Positions 14,256 through 16,637 of a stretch of DNA of 16,637 bases are shown here, piece after piece. Location of the stretch: the NCBI GenBank assembly GCA_934630445.1, contig CAKTWY010000029.1:1-16637 (forward strand), read 5' to 3'. Position numbers and translations under genes: made by a program. The notes below the pieces were generated by a model. The model did no database searches, was not told the DNA's origin, and saw only the letters and a list, made by a program, of their open reading frames with translations. How positions within the stretch are numbered: the stretch's first letter is position 1; the number at the start of each line of letters is the position of its first letter. Origin of the DNA: an uncultured Eubacteriales bacterium. Lineage in GTDB: Bacteria > Bacillota > Clostridia > Oscillospirales > Butyricicoccaceae.

Positions 14256-14284
14256 AGAATACACGCAAACACGCTCTTTGGCAA
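14256..14284 (-). promoter_or_regulatory. Promoter of the phosphodiesterase gene
   Basis: On the minus strand, TTGCCA (14279-14284), 17 bases, then TATTCT (14256-14261). The start would be near 14249, about 80 bases before the ATG at 14169. Confidence 0.6.
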
Positions 14285-14374
14285 GAATACATGTTGAACA
14301 TATATGGCTTTATGTTTACAAACCGCAAAAAAAGCGCAGGAATGCGTTCCAGACAGACGCTGGACGGGCGGAAG

Positions 14375-14395
14375 CGCTCTGCCCCGGGCAGAGCG
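14375..14395. repeat. Inverted repeat in the intergenic region
   Basis: CGCTCTGCCC (14375-14384) and GGGCAGAGCG (14386-14395) are perfect ten-base arms around a single C. No T-run follows. Role unknown; it could be a protein-binding site or a remnant of a terminator. Confidence 0.45.
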
Positions 14396-14547
14396 GCACA
14401 CTGCCGTACCCGGAACAAATGCACAGGCGCTTTTTCCAAATTTGTCCGCACGACGGGCACAACGCGCAGGTTTTATCATGTACCACACCAAATTTGTCAA
14501 AAAAAGCCCTTAACTGCGGCCATATATGCATTTTGATGCAGTATTGA

Positions 14548-14576
14548 TTGCATATTCGTTCACTGTGTGATATAGT
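14548..14576 (+). promoter_or_regulatory. Promoter of the cation diffusion facilitator gene
   Basis: TTGCAT (14548-14553), 17 bases, then TATAGT (14571-14576) with TGA just before the -10 (extended type). The start would be near 14583, giving a leader of about 109 bases. Confidence 0.6.
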
Positions 14577-14632
14577 ATGATAGTATATTTTGAGCGCGTT
14601 TCAGGCAGCGCCGTTCCCATACGGCCGCCGGT

Positions 14633-14652
14633 CGGCAGATGCACATCTGCCG
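14633..14652 (+). other. Hairpin in the transporter leader
   Basis: CGGCAGATG and CATCTGCCG are perfect nine-base arms around CA, within the predicted leader and 39 bases before the start codon. It does not match the manganese yybP-ykoY or the NiCo riboswitch consensus as I know them, so no riboswitch is called. Confidence 0.45.
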
Positions 14653-14691
14653 CGCGCAAGCGATGAGCAAAGCAGAGGGAGTCTTTTTTCA

Positions 14692-15876
14692 ATGACCAAA
14701 CTTCTTATGAAATTATTTTTGTCCGGCCATGACCTGACCACGACCGAAGGGCGCGAAGCCTGCGGCAAGCTCGCCGGCGCGGTAGGCATCGCGGCCAACG
14801 CCGTCCTGTGCATCTTAAAGCTCATCGTCGGCGCGCTCACGTCAAGCATCTCCATCACTGCAGACGCGGTAAACAATCTCTCTGACGCAGGGTCGTCCAT
14901 CATCACGCTCGTCGGCTTCCGCATGTCGGGAAAGCCCGCGGACCGCGACCACCCCTTCGGCCATGCGCGGATGGAATACATCTCGGGGCTGATCGTGTCG
15001 TTTTTGATCCTCTTCATCGGCATCGACATCGGGCGCAGCTCGTTTGACAAGATCATCCATCCGACGCAGACGGTTTTCCTCCCGGCGGGCGCGCTGGTGC
15101 TCGCCGCCTCCATCGGTGTGAAGCTCTGGATGATGTTCTTCAACCGCACCCTCGGCCGCGAGATCCGCTCGACCGCACTTGAAGCGACCGCCGCCGACAG
15201 CAGGAACGACGTTCTGTCGACCTCCGCGGTCCTTCTGGCAATGATCCTGTCGCACTATCTCTCCTTCGATCTCGACGGCTGGATGGGCCTGGCCGTGGCG
15301 GTGTTCATCCTCATCTCCGGCATCAAGCTTGTAAAGGAGACGCTCGACCCCCTGCTCGGTCAGGCGCCGGACGACGAACTTGTCCACAGCATCGAGCGCA
15401 AAATTCTCTCCTACGAAGGGATCCTGGGCATCCACGACCTGCTTGTGCACAGCTACGGGCCGGGCTGCTACTTTGCCAGCGTGCACGCGGAGATGAACGC
15501 AAGCCGCAGTATGCTCGCCTGTCACGACGAGCTGGACCGGATCGAGCGCGATTTTCTTGACAATTACAACATCCGGCTGGTGATCCACCTTGACCCGCTG
15601 GTGATGGATGACAAGGTGACAAACGACCTGCGCGAACGCGTGCGCATCATCGTCAGCGCACTCGACGAGCGCCTGACGATCCATGACTTCCGCGTGGTGA
15701 CGGGGGAAACGGCGAAAAACCTTGTTTTTGACGTGGTGGTGCCGGCAGACTTTCCGATGAAGGAGCACCAGGTGCGCGACACGCTCTGCAGGCTGATCGA
15801 GGCGCTTGACCCCGGGCATCTGCATGCGGTGATCACGGTGGATCAGAGCTATGTGTCGCTGCCGCCGAACAAGTAG
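14692..15876 (+). CDS. Cation diffusion facilitator family transporter, probably manganese-type
   Basis: A 394-residue inner-membrane metal/proton antiporter with about six membrane helices in residues 28-215 and a cytoplasmic C-terminal region. The length exceeds the common 300 residues because of an extended C-terminal part (about 310-394, containing LTIHDFRVVTGE and a second metal-binding-like fold). DHPFGHARMEY (86-96) is the family loop. The transport site reads N61-x3-D65 in helix II (ADAVNNLSD) and D169-x3-D173 in helix V (ADSRND). That N-D-D-D set is known from manganese exporters such as pneumococcal MntE, whereas zinc exporters have H-D-H-D. The ATG at 14692 follows AGAGGGAG; the frame is open upstream to 14590, but that part overlaps the hairpin leader and is unconserved in style. 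It has its own promoter and terminator. Confidence 0.93.
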   Translation: MTKLLMKLFLSGHDLTTTEGREACGKLAGAVGIAANAVLCILKLIVGALTSSISITADAVNNLSDAGSSIITLVGFRMSGKPADRDHPFGHARMEYISGLIVSFLILFIGIDIGRSSFDKIIHPTQTVFLPAGALVLAASIGVKLWMMFFNRTLGREIRSTALEATAADSRNDVLSTSAVLLAMILSHYLSFDLDGWMGLAVAVFILISGIKLVKETLDPLLGQAPDDELVHSIERKILSYEGILGIHDLLVHSYGPGCYFASVHAEMNASRSMLACHDELDRIERDFLDNYNIRLVIHLDPLVMDDKVTNDLRERVRIIVSALDERLTIHDFRVVTGETAKNLVFDVVVPADFPMKEHQVRDTLCRLIEALDPGHLHAVITVDQSYVSLPPNK

Positions 15877-15879
15877 AAC

Positions 15880-15898
15880 ACAGCCGCAGGCTGTTTTT
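15880..15898 (+). terminator. Rho-independent terminator of the transporter gene
   Basis: ACAGCC (15880-15885), loop GCA, GGCTGT (15889-15894), followed directly by a T-run to 15898. It lies three bases after the stop codon. Confidence 0.75.
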
Positions 15899-15973
15899 AT
15901 GGTTTTATACGTACATGCGGCGCCTGCCCGCAGGGGCGGGGTACGCGCGCAGATTGTTTTTTATGATACAGAA

Positions 15974-16098
15974 AAGGGAGGATGCGCATGCGCATCCTCC
16001 CTTGAGGCTGTCGAAAAACTATATTTTTCGACAGCCTTCAAACGCAACCACGCTTGCGTTTGAGTCTAAAGCTGCAAAATAGCGCAAGAATGCGCTAT
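15974..16098. repeat. Tandem array of perfect hairpins
   Basis: Four inverted repeats follow one another. (1) 15974-16003 is a 30-base perfect palindrome beginning AAGGGAGGATGCGCA. (2) 16005-16018 and 16024-16037 are 14-base arms (AGGCTGTCGAAAAA) around CTATA. (3) 16038-16047 and 16054-16063 are ten-base arms (TCAAACGCAA). (4) 16079-16086 and 16091-16098 are eight-base arms (ATAGCGCA) around AGAA. A fifth follows as the terminator at 16108-16138. The whole lies between convergent genes. It could be a stack of bidirectional terminators, a structured RNA, or a small non-autonomous repeat; arm 2 has the look of an insertion-element end. Confidence 0.75.
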
Positions 16099-16107
16099 GT
16101 TAGGGTC

Positions 16108-16138
16108 CAAAAAGTCAGGCACATGTCATGACTTTTTG
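16108..16138 (-). terminator. Bidirectional-type terminator of the AraC-family gene
   Basis: CAAAAAGTCA (16108-16117) and TGACTTTTTG (16129-16138) are ten-base arms with an A-run and a T-run built into the stem, so it can work on either strand. It lies 35 bases beyond the stop of the AraC-family gene. Confidence 0.65.
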
Positions 16139-16172
16139 TTTATTTTATGTGCGCTGCGGCGCAAGGAGTTTA

Positions 16173-16637
16173 TCAGGCATTGCCGCCCGCCGGTTTGTTT
16201 TTCTCGCTCTGTCCGCCGTGCAGGAGCTTATACTGCCGCGGGTTGTAGCCCGTATGCTTTTTAAAGAGAATCGAGAAATACGCCGCGTCCTCGATCCCCA
16301 CCGCCGCGGCAATTTCATAGAACTTCATATCCGTGCTCAGCAGAAGCTGACGCGCCCTGCTGATGCGCATGCGCGTGAGCGCGTCGGTGATCGTCTCGCC
16401 CGTGACTTTGCGGAAAAGCCGGCTTAAATAGCTGCCGTTTACATGCACGGCATCCGCGATCTCGAGGAGCTTGACGTTTTCATGGTAGTGCTTGCTGATA
16501 AAGTCAAGCGTCTGCACGACCATGCGGTTGCTGATCTCGTTGGCGGTCTGCGTCTCACTGCAGATCTCCAGCAGCTGCTGCTTGAGGAAGTTTGATACCT
16601 CTTCGATAGAGCCGGCGTTGTAGATGCTTCCATACCC
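16173..16637 (-). CDS. AraC-family transcriptional regulator, 5' part cut by the window edge
   Basis: The C-terminal 154 residues of a DNA-binding regulator; the frame is open to base 16637, so the N-terminal sensing or receiver part lies outside. The AraC domain with two helix-turn-helix units fills about the last 105 residues: HENVKLLEIADAVHVNGSYL followed by SRLFRKVTGETITDALTRMR, then LSTDMKFYEIAAAVGIED and AAYFSILFKKHTGYNPRQYK. The preceding stretch (GYGSIYNAGSIEEVSNFLKQ) resembles the linker seen before the AraC domain in YesN-like response regulators, which often pair with a sensor kinase. That suggests but does not prove a two-component regulator. The target and signal are unknown. It converges on the cation transporter and ends in a hairpin-rich region. 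Confidence 0.92.
   Translation of the reverse strand, partial: GYGSIYNAGSIEEVSNFLKQQLLEICSETQTANEISNRMVVQTLDFISKHYHENVKLLEIADAVHVNGSYLSRLFRKVTGETITDALTRMRISRARQLLLSTDMKFYEIAAAVGIEDAAYFSILFKKHTGYNPRQYKLLHGGQSEKNKPAGGNA

Larger units (their letters stand above)
14170..14691. other. 522-base intergenic region between divergent genes
   Basis: Short open frames exist on both strands, but none has a ribosome site or recognisable protein, so no gene is called. It contains the divergent promoters of the phosphodiesterase gene and the cation transporter, a 21-base near-perfect palindrome (14375-14395), two direct copies of CCAAATTTGTC (14436-14446 and 14488-14498) and a hairpin in the transporter leader. 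Confidence 0.65.

Noticed and set aside
14237..14500. Cys-rich 87-codon frame on the minus strand in the intergenic region
   Set aside because: Several overlapping frames are open here on both strands; none has a ribosome site, and the divergent promoters and palindrome explain the region better.
14583..14691. Riboswitch (NiCo or manganese yybP-ykoY) before the cation transporter
   Set aside because: Only one simple hairpin is visible, and the conserved bases of either class as I know them are not there.
14662..14695. Ten-codon leader peptide overlapping the transporter start (ATG at 14662, TGA over the start codon)
   Set aside because: It has no ribosome site, and the peptide shows no regulatory codon bias.
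14842..15825. Minus-strand open frame opposite the cation transporter
   Set aside because: Shadow of a clear membrane transporter gene; the translation is rich in His, Val and Arg without any known fold.
15974..16138. Hairpin array as a CRISPR array
   Set aside because: The repeats differ in sequence from each other and have no unique spacers between identical units.

Overview
The window reads as a piece of chromosome from a strictly anaerobic, fairly GC-rich member of the Clostridia, probably of the gut Oscillospirales type. This taxonomic guess is inferred from the NADH-linked multimeric [FeFe] hydrogenase, the hydrogenase-associated regulatory genes, the strong GGAGG ribosome binding sites and the AT-rich promoters in an otherwise GC-rich background. 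No RNA gene, CRISPR array, transposase or phage gene was seen.

Positions 1-8000 are all on the minus strand and concern hydrogen metabolism. Reading in the direction of transcription, an upstream block encodes a DRTGG-domain protein, an RsbW-like ATPase, a sensory-type [FeFe]-hydrogenase homologue and a second DRTGG protein. A PHP-domain phosphoesterase gene follows, set off by a GC-rich hairpin. After a good promoter comes the structural operon: hydC (NuoE-like), a stand-alone histidine-kinase-like ATPase, an HndB-like thioredoxin-fold protein, hydB (NuoF-like) and hydA, which runs off the left edge. The last five encode a soluble electron-bifurcating hydrogenase coupling NADH and ferredoxin to H2. 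The upstream block looks like a hydrogen or redox sensing and signalling module for it.

Positions 8000-11700 are on the plus strand. serC and serA, the two dedicated early steps of serine synthesis, are expressed divergently from the hydrogenase block, and a palindrome covers both predicted start regions. A YbhB/PEBP-family gene with a clear terminator and a TspO/MBR membrane protein gene follow.

Positions 11700-16637 are accessory in character. They hold a secreted protein of unknown function with a HENDME motif (minus), an unusual glycerophosphodiester phosphodiesterase homologue (minus), a cation diffusion facilitator with a manganese-type metal site (plus), a dense run of perfect hairpins, and the 3' part of an AraC-family regulator (minus, cut by the right edge). 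Two gene-free stretches over 300 bases (13155-13503 and 14170-14691) hold promoters, a terminator and small repeats but no convincing gene.
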